Source: Paenibacillus bouchesdurhonensis (GTDB taxonomy: Bacteria; Bacillota; Bacilli; Paenibacillales; Paenibacillaceae). From it: a stretch of DNA of 51,693 nucleotides. The notes under the pieces were generated by a model, which saw nothing but the letters and a program-made list of their open reading frames with translations, ran no database searches and was not told the origin of the DNA. A program made the translations under genes and the position numbers. Shown in pieces: positions 20,501 through 27,969 of the stretch (its first letter is position 1; every line of letters starts with the position of its first letter). The stretch covers positions 2,359,642-2,411,334 of the forward strand of contig NZ_LT732548.1 of the NCBI RefSeq assembly GCF_900155685.1, given 5' to 3'.

Positions 20501-23500
20501 CCCAGAATATCCAGTCCGGTGCCTATAAACGTATATTCCAGCGCAGCATCAGCGCCTTGGCTGGTGGAAAGAGAGCGTTGATAATGGAACATGCCTTGGC
20601 CGTTGTTATGCGCCCACGAACCGCTGTAAACGAGTTTGGTCTTGGGAACGGGAGCCAGGTCGTGCATTTCCAGATCATCAAGCGCCTCGGAATAGTATGG
20701 CGCGTATCCATCAACCGTTTCTACCAGCAAATTATCAAAACGAACGTGATAGTAGCCGCTGCCAAGATCCACCCGGCCGGACAACTTGGGATTCGGATCG
20801 GTGTAGGAGGCAAGCTCTACGCCGTCAAGGTAGGCTGTCACCTGACTGCCCGCCACTTGAATGGCAATGTTATGCCATGCGTTATAAGCGTTGTCAAAGC
20901 CATCGATCTTCACGCCGCCGGAACCAGTCACGACATTTCCGTTTGCCACAGAACGGTTGTCGGCCTGCAGCTGCCAGCCGCCATCGAACCAGAATTTCAG
21001 CACATATGGTGTACCATTGATGGTGTGGGAGCTGCCTCCGCCCTGATACCGTGCGCCAATCGCGGCGTAATTTGTGCCGCCTTGGGTATGGTTCGTTTCG
21101 AACGAAACGTCGACGCTGGCCTTATAGTTGGTCCATCGGTAATCGCCGATGGTTGTGACGGGCTCGCCGTTGTTCCACGTACCGCCAAGTCCCATAAGCC
21201 CTCGATCCAACTGCTGGCGCAAAACATAATTACCGGTTTGCTCGTCCAGATACGCCTCGAACGCACCGTTGCGGTCATGGGTGTAGCGGGGGATTGCGCC
21301 TTTTGAGCCGCCGCGGGATTCAATATAGCCTTGGGTGCCCGTAATTTGGCCGCCTGCTCCGATCACTGGAACCGTCTTGCCGGAATAGTCAAAATCGTCC
21401 GCGTAAAGAATACGATCCCCGGTATTTTGAACCGATCCGGTCGCATCAGTGTCGAGAATGGTGCGCTCGCCTTCAACGGGGAGCGGTGTATGATATACAT
21501 TGTTCCCGTTGTTTTCCAATGTCGTTACGGTCACGATCGAATAGGGTTTTACAGGCACGGTGTAAATCCCGCCTCCATCGGCAGAAACCTTCCCTAGATA
21601 TTGCATGTAACTGCTGTTGAAGGCTTCTCCCTTGTCGGCTGCGCGGGTTTCCCATACTTCCAGGGAAGGATTGCCCGTGTATGCCATATTGACTGTTTGG
21701 AGCTTGTAGATTCTCTCATACTCGCTGTCATTTACAATAACGGTTGAAAAATCGCTTTTGTCGGGAGCCGCGAGCGTCATGTAGCTTGGGGTGCCGTTGC
21801 GTCCGCTGACCGGATTGGTACCTGTTGCACCGGTGTAGCTGGCTTGCGGAACCGCTCTCCATATTCCCTCGTCATTATTACCGTTCTCCCAGCTGACCTT
21901 CGCGAACCAACTAAAATGCTGCAGGACGAGAAGGCCCGCGTCATAATGAATCCAGCCCGACCAAGGGTCGCGCGCACTGACCAATTCCTTGAAGGAATAT
22001 TGACCGCCTTCGTAGAAGGAGCCGATGGCCGGCTGATAAATAAAATGCGTCCGGCGGGAATTGACAAACCCCTTGATAATGGTGTTGCCCATTTCCAGTG
22101 CGCTGCCTGTTCCGCCTATGCCGGTGCCTGCCGCTGCAGGATTCTTCATATTGTTGTTGGGACGGAAGGAAGAGTTGCTGAAGGTGGCCTGCGCCTCGCT
22201 GTTCCATACCTCAACGTCGAATTGCTCTGCAAGCCGTTTGAAATTGCCCGCACTGTCATCGTCGGTGTTGTAGTGGTATGCGGCGACCGATACCGCGTCT
22301 CGCAGAGAGGCGTCGCTCACCATGCTGCCGCCGAAGGAGCCGATTCCGACTTCATCGGAAATGACAACCTCGACACTGTGATAAAGCGTTTTCTCTTCTT
22401 CGCTCGTAAAGCCTGTGTTATCCGTCCTGACCCGCTCCGCATATTGTTTCGTCCACGTCAGATCCGGCGCATGCTCGTTAATATGGGGATTGACGTAATC
22501 GACCATATAGCCGTATTCGCGAAAAGCGGCCAGAATGGTGTTTTTATACCAAGTATAAATTTTGTCGTTGTTGTCGGCCCAGGCGGGAGCATTCCAGCGC
22601 AGGATGCTCACTTTGAGGTTAGGGTTCACGGCTTTGGCATCGGCTGCAAGCTGGAAGCCGGGATGCCGGGTAACGTTGGCATCTTCATCGGCCGTACGCA
22701 TTGTGGCCGGATCCGGACCGGTGGAGTTGTTACGGTCGTTGCCCATCTCGATTTTGACATGCGTCATAATGGGGTTATCTCCGCCGAACAGGATCTGCAG
22801 CAATTCCGCATAAGCATTGGGGTGCTCAGCCTTATAATCCATCAGCAGAGCACTGGTGCTGTTGGCGCTCAGTACGCCAAATCCCTTGAACGTGAGGCCG
22901 TTAACATTGTCGGCTTTGATATCATTGCCGTCCAGCAATACCTTGACCGTAGAAGCTGCATTTTGCCGAGCGTCTTCGATCATTCCTTTGATCTCGCCCT
23001 CGGCGATGGCGAACCAGCTCAAGATCGGTTTTTCGCCAGACACATAAGTGTAGGTCAACGTCATGGGAACGCTGGTGTCAATGTCTCCGGGTATCGTAAA
23101 CTCGCTGGAAATGAACTGGGTCACATTGGTATTGAACTGATCAAGATGAATGGTCTGCGTATCGCCGCTAATATCCAGATACTCGATGCTGGGCCGCATC
23201 ACCCGGGAGCGGCTGCCGTACCAATCGTGAAAGCCGCTGCTGAGCGTATATGTTCCGGCTTCCAGAGCCTTTAGCTGATAAATGATATGATCGTTGGCAG
23301 CGCGCAGCCCGACAACCCATATCGACGAATCGGCAGCGGGGTCCGTATGTCCCCCGTCCTTGGAGTTCTTCACCTTATGTATCGAATCGTCGAATCCCCA
23401 GTCGTTGGTTCCGGCAAACTTCTGGTCCGGCAGCTGGTTGAGCAAATGTCCGCCGGTCAGCTCCTTGACCGCATCGTACAACGGCGAGGAACTAGGGACG

Positions 23501-23877
23501 TTGGCACCGGAATCGCCGCCCCGGCCGCTATCCACGAAATAAACCAAAGGATGGCTTGAGGGCGGAATAACCTCCACATTGGCCACGACCGCCTTGCCTC
23601 CCGCCGTACCGGTAACCGTCACGGTCTCGTAAGGCACGCCAAAGGTATCCTCGCCGATATTCCAGGTCACATGCGCGCTCTGGCCGTCCACTTCCATGTT
23701 GTCAGGCAAAGTCGTTTCTGCCGTTGTCTTCGCCCCCATATAGGCGGCTGCGTGGACGGTACTCACGCTATCGGCGAATACGTTAGAGAGGCCGAGTGGA
23801 GGAAACAATCCAAACAACAGCATCCCAGTCATAGCTATAGAGCATATCCGGTTTCTAACGGTATGCTTTCTGCTCAT
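17521..23877 (-). CDS. SLH-anchored GH59-like galactosidase/galactosylceramidase, multidomain
   Basis: The 2118-residue secreted protein has these parts. 1-36: signal peptide. 45-106: bacterial Ig-like. 108-300: possible sugar-binding module. 325-790: catalytic core with GFGVLSANST (from G332), THVKIEMGNDRN, acid/base candidate E468 in HINEHAP and nucleophile candidate E561 in EVWNSEA. 822-1052: lectin-like domain. These follow the layout of human GALC (GH59). 1080-1190: a beta-module. 1195-1265: a helical FIVAR-like part. 1272-1535: a second copy of the Ig-plus-module pair. 1538-1722: two near-identical 93-residue HYR/DUF5011-type Ig repeats. 1942-2118: three SLH motifs for pyruvylated cell-wall polymer. 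AAGGAGG stands eight bases before the ATG. The substrate is unknown; galactosides or glycolipids are the family precedent. Confidence 0.82.
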   Translation of the reverse strand: MSRKHTVRNRICSIAMTGMLLFGLFPPLGLSNVFADSVSTVHAAAYMGAKTTAETTLPDNMEVDGQSAHVTWNIGEDTFGVPYETVTVTGTAGGKAVVANVEVIPPSSHPLVYFVDSGRGGDSGANVPSSSPLYDAVKELTGGHLLNQLPDQKFAGTNDWGFDDSIHKVKNSKDGGHTDPAADSSIWVVGLRAANDHIIYQLKALEAGTYTLSSGFHDWYGSRSRVMRPSIEYLDISGDTQTIHLDQFNTNVTQFISSEFTIPGDIDTSVPMTLTYTYVSGEKPILSWFAIAEGEIKGMIEDARQNAASTVKVLLDGNDIKADNVNGLTFKGFGVLSANSTSALLMDYKAEHPNAYAELLQILFGGDNPIMTHVKIEMGNDRNNSTGPDPATMRTADEDANVTRHPGFQLAADAKAVNPNLKVSILRWNAPAWADNNDKIYTWYKNTILAAFREYGYMVDYVNPHINEHAPDLTWTKQYAERVRTDNTGFTSEEEKTLYHSVEVVISDEVGIGSFGGSMVSDASLRDAVSVAAYHYNTDDDSAGNFKRLAEQFDVEVWNSEAQATFSNSSFRPNNNMKNPAAAGTGIGGTGSALEMGNTIIKGFVNSRRTHFIYQPAIGSFYEGGQYSFKELVSARDPWSGWIHYDAGLLVLQHFSWFAKVSWENGNNDEGIWRAVPQASYTGATGTNPVSGRNGTPSYMTLAAPDKSDFSTVIVNDSEYERIYKLQTVNMAYTGNPSLEVWETRAADKGEAFNSSYMQYLGKVSADGGGIYTVPVKPYSIVTVTTLENNGNNVYHTPLPVEGERTILDTDATGSVQNTGDRILYADDFDYSGKTVPVIGAGGQITGTQGYIESRGGSKGAIPRYTHDRNGAFEAYLDEQTGNYVLRQQLDRGLMGLGGTWNNGEPVTTIGDYRWTNYKASVDVSFETNHTQGGTNYAAIGARYQGGGSSHTINGTPYVLKFWFDGGWQLQADNRSVANGNVVTGSGGVKIDGFDNAYNAWHNIAIQVAGSQVTAYLDGVELASYTDPNPKLSGRVDLGSGYYHVRFDNLLVETVDGYAPYYSEALDDLEMHDLAPVPKTKLVYSGSWAHNNGQGMFHYQRSLSTSQGADAALEYTFIGTGLDILGPNDGSAKLEVTVDGQIVMPSASTLASKELYQTLTLRGLAYEEHTVQIKVLSGTLVVDAIAVISGEVQGAPDTADLQDAFAAAQSINKLDEFRDSDWQLFEAARNAALAALANPVSFRLDQEGAEQLASRLIFAQNQLFTGDIRELSSPHYAAAYAGSPPKLPEMVEATREDGTTTLVTVNWHLDDVSFDTAYETVAVTGTYGSLTTVCYVEVVPKDILYFADLNATAIGLTAGHTSSDTLGYDSPAYSAVAALADAAGKPLLNDAPDRIYDSVKGWGHGGYNASGTPSVYYKGIVNGPYSKQSTTGVYTTDQIGAALTYTFDNLPAGEYKLALGTYSWWSGYSRTEEVYLEYDNKSMLVDIITLDSNSFDTVKEYTFSMAEAGSLTLKLVAAQSNQSPMLSFVGVAPVKIPEADVTKPVITLLGEPVVHLPAGTEYTDAGATAMDDRDGDITDRIVTTVTGSVYGLTAIDTSIPDVYTIRYNVSDDAGNAANEVTRTVIVTEGVEADVTKPVITLLGEPVVRLAVGAGYTDAGATASDDRDGDISDRIVTTVTSGVYGETKLNTSKAGTYTFHYNVNDAAGNAADEVTRTVIVYNKDRDDTATAPSSSAPSAPAVPKSPMKPEIPSNTLVLGADDLRDAVDGIVIIRISENQDTVILPGNIAEVLGDNRLRFTGPTMTIEFPAESLNSIQAVVPGDAAEEAQIHFLMRLVPKDEATRLVRNSAAHLTAQLTAASDMYNFSMYSVGADGTSVPLTAFTKPLTMTFQVDPNADRDLLGIYFIAADGTLEYMGGTLADGIITAKLHHLGNYTVLEYNKMFADVEKSHWAIQAIKRMAAKHIIAGVDDTRFDPQRNVTRAEFAAMLTRALGLTTADPLTFTDVSPDEWYAEAIANASSAGIVHGRDSSTFAPNAVITREEMAVMIVRAYKHLHGAETTAANPSSFSDNDRIEAWAQDAVGAAQAMNLIRGRGNNEFAPKAPMTRAESVQVISKILN
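18708..19266 (-). repeat. Tandem 279-bp coding repeat (two Ig-like domains)
   Basis: Two units with a period of exactly 279 bp (93 codons) begin at GAA codons 19266 and 18987 and encode EADVTKPVITLLGEPVV followed by DRDGDI(T/S)DRIVTTVT and NEVTRTVIV or its close equivalent. Similarity is high in DNA as well as protein, indicating recent duplication or gene conversion inside the SLH gene. Confidence 0.85.
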
Positions 23878-24065
23878 TCATACATCCTCCTTTTGATACA
23901 AACTACAGCCATCGGTATAGGCGGGACACATCTATGAAACCGCCATCAAGAGTAACCTCGTCCGAAGGCCGGATTCGACTCGACTTGCCAGGTGAATCGA
24001 CCCGATTGATTTTCGGTTTTTTCCTTGGATGCCCACCTCCTCTCAATGCTGGTATCGCGCTTTTT
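23878..24065 (-). promoter_or_regulatory. Long structured-looking leader of the GH59-SLH gene
   Basis: About 190 bases before the start codon carry several possible hairpins on the minus strand: GGCGG/CCGCC (arms at 23940-23944 and 23920-23924), TCCG/CGGA around a GCCTT loop (23973-23961), an ACCGA/TCGGGT hairpin, and an AGGTG/CACCT pairing that would enclose the latter and hide an internal AGGAGGT. It matches no riboswitch class I can recognise. The frame through it (61 codons from 24088) has no ribosome site at its ATG. Confidence 0.4.
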
Positions 24066-24083
24066 TTGAAAGCGTTTATCAAA
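24065..24083. promoter_or_regulatory. LacI/CcpA-like operator candidate
   Basis: TTTGAAAGCGTTTATCAAA has perfect six-base outer arms and a central GCG. It resembles a catabolite-responsive element (TGWAANCGNTNWCA) but with one extra base, so it may instead be a site for a specific LacI-family sugar repressor. It lies about 190 bp upstream of the GH59-SLH start codon. Confidence 0.35.
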
Positions 24084-24279
24084 CTCATTAGCTTACCATA
24101 CGCAAGATTTCTATGTAACTTTAGCGAATCATGATCCCTGGAAAGAAAATAACGAAAATTTCGAATATTGCAATTTTATTTGCTCCTGAAACAATCACAT
24201 GATACCATGAGCTGTTTAATTTGCCCAGCATGCGCTCACACTAAATGATGACAAGACGGCAAAAGACAGAATTAGGCGG

Positions 24280-24309
24280 TTGACAATCGTTTTATGTTGA
24301 CCCTATAAT
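24280..24309 (+). promoter_or_regulatory. Sigma-A promoter of znuACB
   Basis: TTGACA (24280-24285), an 18-bp spacer and a perfect TATAAT (24304-24309) predict transcription from about 24316. Confidence 0.85.
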
Positions 24310-24314
24310 CCTTA

Positions 24315-24329
24315 TAGTAATAATTACGA
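24315..24329 (+). promoter_or_regulatory. Zur operator at the znuA start point
   Basis: TAGTAATAATTACGA matches the Bacillus Zur box core TCGTAAT-N-ATTACGA with one mismatch. It covers the predicted transcription start just after the -10 box, so Zn-loaded Zur would block initiation. Confidence 0.85.
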
Positions 24330-24357
24330 TTAAGGATGATTAGGAAGGAAGATCATA

Positions 24358-25323
24358 ATGGCTTCATACTTGAAGATATATAAAGGCTGGAAGGTGATCC
24401 TGCTGCTTGCAGCGGTTTTGATGCTGGCCGGCTGCGGAAGCGGCAATAGCGAAAACAAGGTCGTTGCGGGTAAAGTCAACGTTGTAACGAGCTTCTATCC
24501 GCTCTATGAATTTGCAAAAGAAATTGGCGGGGAGGAAGCGCATGTCATCAATTTGCTGCCCTTAGGCGTCGAGCCTCACGATTGGACGCCGCGCAGCCAG
24601 GAAATCCTCAATACTTCCAAGGCACAGCTGTTCTTATATAACGGAGCGGGGCTTGAAGGATGGCTGGATAGCTTCCTTAAAGGATTGGGGAATGACTCCA
24701 AGGTGAAGACCGTCGAAGTAAGCCAGGGGATTGCCCTGATCGCAAGCGATGAAGAAGACGGACATGGGCATGCTGAGAATGATCACGGTCATGACCACGG
24801 CCACATAGATCCGCATACGTGGGTAAGCCCGAAATCGGCAATGATTATGGCTGAAAATATTAAGAACAGCTATGTTGAGGTCGATCCAGCGCATCGTGAG
24901 CAGTACGAGGCCCGCTATGAACAACTGCATGCCCGTCTGCAGCAGCTAGATGCGAAGTTTACTGAGGAGCTGACGAAGACGAACCGGAAGGAGATCGTCG
25001 TATCCCATCAATCGTTCGGCTATCTATGCCGTGACTATGGACTGACTCAGCATTCGATTATGGGCCTGACACCGGAAGCTGAGCCCAAAGCCCAGGATTT
25101 GATCAATTTATCGAAACTAGTGAAGGAACAGGGAATCCAGTATATATTTTTCGAGGAGCTTGTATCGGATAAGTTAGTCAATACGCTAGCTTCTGAGGCC
25201 GGTGTGAAGACACTGGTGCTAAATCCGGTCGAAGGGCTGACAAAACAGCAGGAGCAGGCCGGGGAGAATTATTTTACCTTGATGGAGAAAAATTTGCAAA
25301 ATCTCGTTATCGCTTTACAATAA
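24358..25323 (+). CDS. znuA: Zinc ABC transporter, substrate-binding lipoprotein ZnuA
   Basis: The 321-residue cluster A-I binding protein captures zinc outside the membrane. It has a lipobox (MLAGC), the opening VVTSFYPLYEFAKEIGG, and metal ligands in GVEPHDWTP, DPHTWVSP and VVSHQSFGYL plus an acidic residue in FFEELVS. The His/Asp-rich loop DGHGHAENDHGHDHGHID between the first two ligands is typical of zinc rather than manganese family members. First gene of znuA-znuC-znuB, behind a strong promoter overlapped by a Zur box. Confidence 0.95.
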   Translation: MASYLKIYKGWKVILLLAAVLMLAGCGSGNSENKVVAGKVNVVTSFYPLYEFAKEIGGEEAHVINLLPLGVEPHDWTPRSQEILNTSKAQLFLYNGAGLEGWLDSFLKGLGNDSKVKTVEVSQGIALIASDEEDGHGHAENDHGHDHGHIDPHTWVSPKSAMIMAENIKNSYVEVDPAHREQYEARYEQLHARLQQLDAKFTEELTKTNRKEIVVSHQSFGYLCRDYGLTQHSIMGLTPEAEPKAQDLINLSKLVKEQGIQYIFFEELVSDKLVNTLASEAGVKTLVLNPVEGLTKQQEQAGENYFTLMEKNLQNLVIALQ

Positions 25324-25354
25324 AAAGAGACATTTTAGCGGAAGGAAGGTCAAG

Positions 25355-26116
25355 ATGAAACCTGACAACATAGCCCCATCGGCATTAGCCTGCCATGATA
25401 ACATTATCGAGCTTGCTGATATCTCCTTCGCTTATAAAGACAAGAAGGTCATCTCGGACTTTAGCTTTACGGTGAAAGAGCGCGACTTCGTCGGGCTCAT
25501 TGGCTCCAATGGAGCAGGCAAAACAACTCTATTGCGTATGATGGTAGGTTTGTTATCTCCTACCGCGGGGGAAATTCGCCTGTTTGGTCAACCGATTCGG
25601 CGTTTTCGCGATTGGGATAGAATCGGCTATGTGCCTCAGAAGAACTCGTTTAATCCGTTATTTCCGGCAACCGTAAGAGAGGTTGTCATGTCCGGACTAT
25701 ACAATAATAAGAAGCTGTTTCGCCGCATCGGGAAGGCCGAGCAGAACAAATGCGACGATGCGCTTGAAGTAATGCGCATTAGGGATATCGCGGACAAACG
25801 AATCGGGGAACTGTCAGGGGGACAACAGCAGCGTGTTTTTTTGGCCAGAGCGCTGATCAATAAACCGGATTTGCTAATTCTGGATGAGCCGACGGTTGGG
25901 ATCGACGCTCAAACGCAGGAGGATTTCTTTGAATTGATCTTTCATATGCATGCACACCATCACATGACGTTTTTAATGGTATCTCATGATGTGGAGATGA
26001 TTGAGGAGAATTTGGGGAACGAACCAGTAGATCGCTGCGGAGCGATTAAGTTCTTCGTGAAGCATTCCCATGATCAAGAATGTGCGATCCCTGATCTTCA
26101 ACATTCAATTAGCTAG
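25355..26116 (+). CDS. znuC: Zinc ABC transporter, ATPase subunit ZnuC
   Basis: The 253-residue ABC ATPase powers zinc import. The Walker A is GSNGAGKTT, the signature LSGGQQQR, Walker B LLILDEPT and the switch histidine lies in MVSHDVEM. It has about 20 more residues than B. subtilis ZnuC, in a C-terminal tail holding His and Cys (KFFVKHSHDQEC). GGAAGGAAGGT precedes the ATG, 31 bp after znuA. A 191-bp gap with tandem repeats separates it from znuB. Confidence 0.94.
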   Translation: MKPDNIAPSALACHDNIIELADISFAYKDKKVISDFSFTVKERDFVGLIGSNGAGKTTLLRMMVGLLSPTAGEIRLFGQPIRRFRDWDRIGYVPQKNSFNPLFPATVREVVMSGLYNNKKLFRRIGKAEQNKCDDALEVMRIRDIADKRIGELSGGQQQRVFLARALINKPDLLILDEPTVGIDAQTQEDFFELIFHMHAHHHMTFLMVSHDVEMIEENLGNEPVDRCGAIKFFVKHSHDQECAIPDLQHSIS

Positions 26117-26158
26117 TTTTTCTGTGCACAATAAAGCCTTATGTTTTATATTGCGGTT

Positions 26159-26299
26159 CGCAAACTTAAAGCCTATGCTAGCGAAGTAGGTTTTGCTTCG
26201 CAAAACTTAAGGCCTATGCTTACGAAGTAGGTTTTGCTTCGCAAAACTCTTAGCTTATGCTTACGAAGAAAGTTTTGCTTACGCAAAACTCTTAGGAGA
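26159..26299 (+). repeat. Tandem repeat of about 41 bp, 3.4 copies, each with a hairpin, between znuC and znuB
   Basis: Units begin at 26159, 26199, 26240 and (partial) 26282 with CGCAAA(A)CT, and run through a CTATGCT(T)ACGAAGTAGG-type middle to GTTTTGCTT. Across each junction GTTTTGC can pair with GCAAAAC, so three hairpins form in the transcript. Divergence between units is 10-25 percent. The partial last unit ends at CTTAGGAG, which is the znuB ribosome site. It looks like a REP/MITE-type intergenic element; no other copy is seen in the window. Confidence 0.85.
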
Positions 26300-26307
26300 T
26301 GTGAAAC

Positions 26308-27102
26308 TTGGAAATATTAACGGCAGAATTCTTTCAAAGAGCACTGATAGGAGGGCTGCTTATTGGCATCACGGCCCCCCTGATCGGTATTTTTTTAGTG
26401 CTGCGCCGCTTGTCGATGATCGGGGACACGCTGGCTCACGTAACTATCGCGGGGGTGGCTCTTGGTTTTCTCATTCATGCTAATCCGATTTGGATGGGAT
26501 TGGTCTTTGCGGTTCTTGCCTCCTTCGCGATTGAGAAGCTGCGTAAAGCCTATAAGGCTTACGCCGAGCTATCCATTGCGATCATTATGTCGGGAGGCGT
26601 GGCGCTGGCCTCGCTGTTCTTTACGCTCGGGATAGGGTACAATACGGATGTATTGTTTGGCAGCATTTATACCTTGAGTAGGGAAGATTTGTATATTGTC
26701 GGTGTGGTTACGCTTGTCGTCATCGCTATTGTTGCCCTGTTCTTCAAGGAGTTCTTCCTTCTTACATTTGAGGAGGATGCCGCTGCGGTCAGCGGATTGC
26801 CAGTTAAGCTGCTTAACCTGCTAATCACTGTGCTCACGGCTCTGGTTATTAGTACTGCCATCAAAATCGTGGGCGCCTTGCTTGTCTCTGCGCTAGTCAC
26901 CATTCCAGCCGCATGCAGCCTGCTTATCGCTCGCAGCTTTAAGTCATCGGTGATATTCTCCGTCATTATTGCGGAAATCGCCGTCGTTAGCGGATTGATT
27001 ATGGCCGGCATATGGAATCTGGCGCCGGGAGCAACGATCGTACTGCTGCTTATCGCTATGCTGATGGTTATTCTCGTAGGCAAAAAAGGATTATCAGCGT
27101 AA
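26308..27102 (+). CDS. znuB: Zinc ABC transporter, permease ZnuB
   Basis: The 264-residue integral membrane protein has seven to eight hydrophobic segments and the family motifs GGLLIGITAPLIGIFLVLRRLSMIGDTLAH near the N-terminus and KIVGALLVSALVTIPAA in the C-terminal half, as in ABC-3 metal permeases. The start codon is TTG (26308) with TTAGGAG eight bases upstream, the latter supplied by the tail of the repeat array. It forms the zinc channel with ZnuC. ccdA follows after 49 bp. Confidence 0.93.
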   Translation: MEILTAEFFQRALIGGLLIGITAPLIGIFLVLRRLSMIGDTLAHVTIAGVALGFLIHANPIWMGLVFAVLASFAIEKLRKAYKAYAELSIAIIMSGGVALASLFFTLGIGYNTDVLFGSIYTLSREDLYIVGVVTLVVIAIVALFFKEFFLLTFEEDAAAVSGLPVKLLNLLITVLTALVISTAIKIVGALLVSALVTIPAACSLLIARSFKSSVIFSVIIAEIAVVSGLIMAGIWNLAPGATIVLLLIAMLMVILVGKKGLSA

Positions 27103-27151
27103 ATCAGGAACAATGAATACACTATCTCATTATGAGGAATAGGAGGCTGAA

Positions 27152-27865
27152 ATGGCTGACATTAATGTGTTGGTAGCATTCGGGGCAGGCGTCGCCTCCT
27201 TCATCTCGCCTTGCTGCTTGCCGCTCTATCCGTCATATTTGTCCTATATAACGGGGATGTCGGTGCAAAAGCTAAAGACAGAGCAGAATAAGCGGGAAGT
27301 CCGAATGAAGACGATGACGCATACACTTGCATTCATTTTGGGATTCTCTGTCGTATTCTATACTCTAGGCTTTGGAGCCGGTCTATTTGGCGAGTTTTTC
27401 GTAAGCAATCGAGATTTAATCCGCCAGATTTCTGCCATATTAATAATACTTATGGGCTTGTTTCTACTCGGGATTTTCCAACCGCAATTTCTGCTTAAAG
27501 AACGGAAAATGGATATTAAAATGAAGAAAACCGGGTATGCGGCTTCCTTTATTTTTGGCATCGGATTTTCCGCCGGTTGGTCTCCTTGCGTCGGGCCAAT
27601 TTTAGCTGCGATTATTTCACTGGCTGTCAGTGAACCGGGAGCCTGGTTAAGTCTGATTACAGCGTATACGCTTGGGTTTGCTCTTCCATTTTTTATTCTG
27701 GCCTTTTTTATCGGCAGCACAAAATGGATTACGCGCTACTCCGGCTCCATTATGAAAATAGGTGGAGCAATAATGCTGTTAATGGGGGTGCTGCTTTTTA
27801 CAAATCAAATGGCTAAAATTACGATTTGGCTGCAGCAGATTACCCCGGAATGGCTGAAATTCTAA
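27152..27865 (+). CDS. ccdA: Cytochrome c biogenesis protein CcdA (thiol-disulfide electron carrier)
   Basis: The 237-residue DsbD-type membrane protein has six hydrophobic segments. It passes reducing power from cytosolic thioredoxin to extracytoplasmic thioredoxin-like proteins, needed for haem attachment to apocytochrome c and in spores. The redox cysteines are visible in FISPCCLPLYPSYLSY and in GWSPCVGPIL; the first site has an extra adjacent cysteine. AATAGGAGG precedes the ATG. It is 49 bp behind znuB with no obvious terminator, so it may share the zinc-regulated transcript. Confidence 0.93.
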   Translation: MADINVLVAFGAGVASFISPCCLPLYPSYLSYITGMSVQKLKTEQNKREVRMKTMTHTLAFILGFSVVFYTLGFGAGLFGEFFVSNRDLIRQISAILIILMGLFLLGIFQPQFLLKERKMDIKMKKTGYAASFIFGIGFSAGWSPCVGPILAAIISLAVSEPGAWLSLITAYTLGFALPFFILAFFIGSTKWITRYSGSIMKIGGAIMLLMGVLLFTNQMAKITIWLQQITPEWLKF

Positions 27866-27969
27866 ATTCAGGCATACTTGCCAACGGACGAGCACAACAT
27901 GTATCATTAAATATAGTAGCGATGTTGCTTGGCGCAGTCCATGTCAACTGAGGAAAAGAGGTTCATAAG

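Noticed and set aside
20362..23274. Plus-strand frames of 314 and 476 codons opposite the SLH gene
   Set aside because: The minus-strand frame encodes recognisable domains along its whole length; the opposite frames show no motif and arise from GC-rich third positions.
23903..24088. 61-codon minus-strand small gene in the SLH leader
   Set aside because: No ribosome site at its ATG, and the segment has hairpin structure that explains it better as leader RNA.
26159..26299. CRISPR array
   Set aside because: The 41-bp units are contiguous with no unique spacers, vary between copies and have no cas genes nearby.
26301..26483. 60-codon frame overlapping the znuB start
   Set aside because: znuB in the other frame has a good TTG start and full family resemblance; this frame has none.
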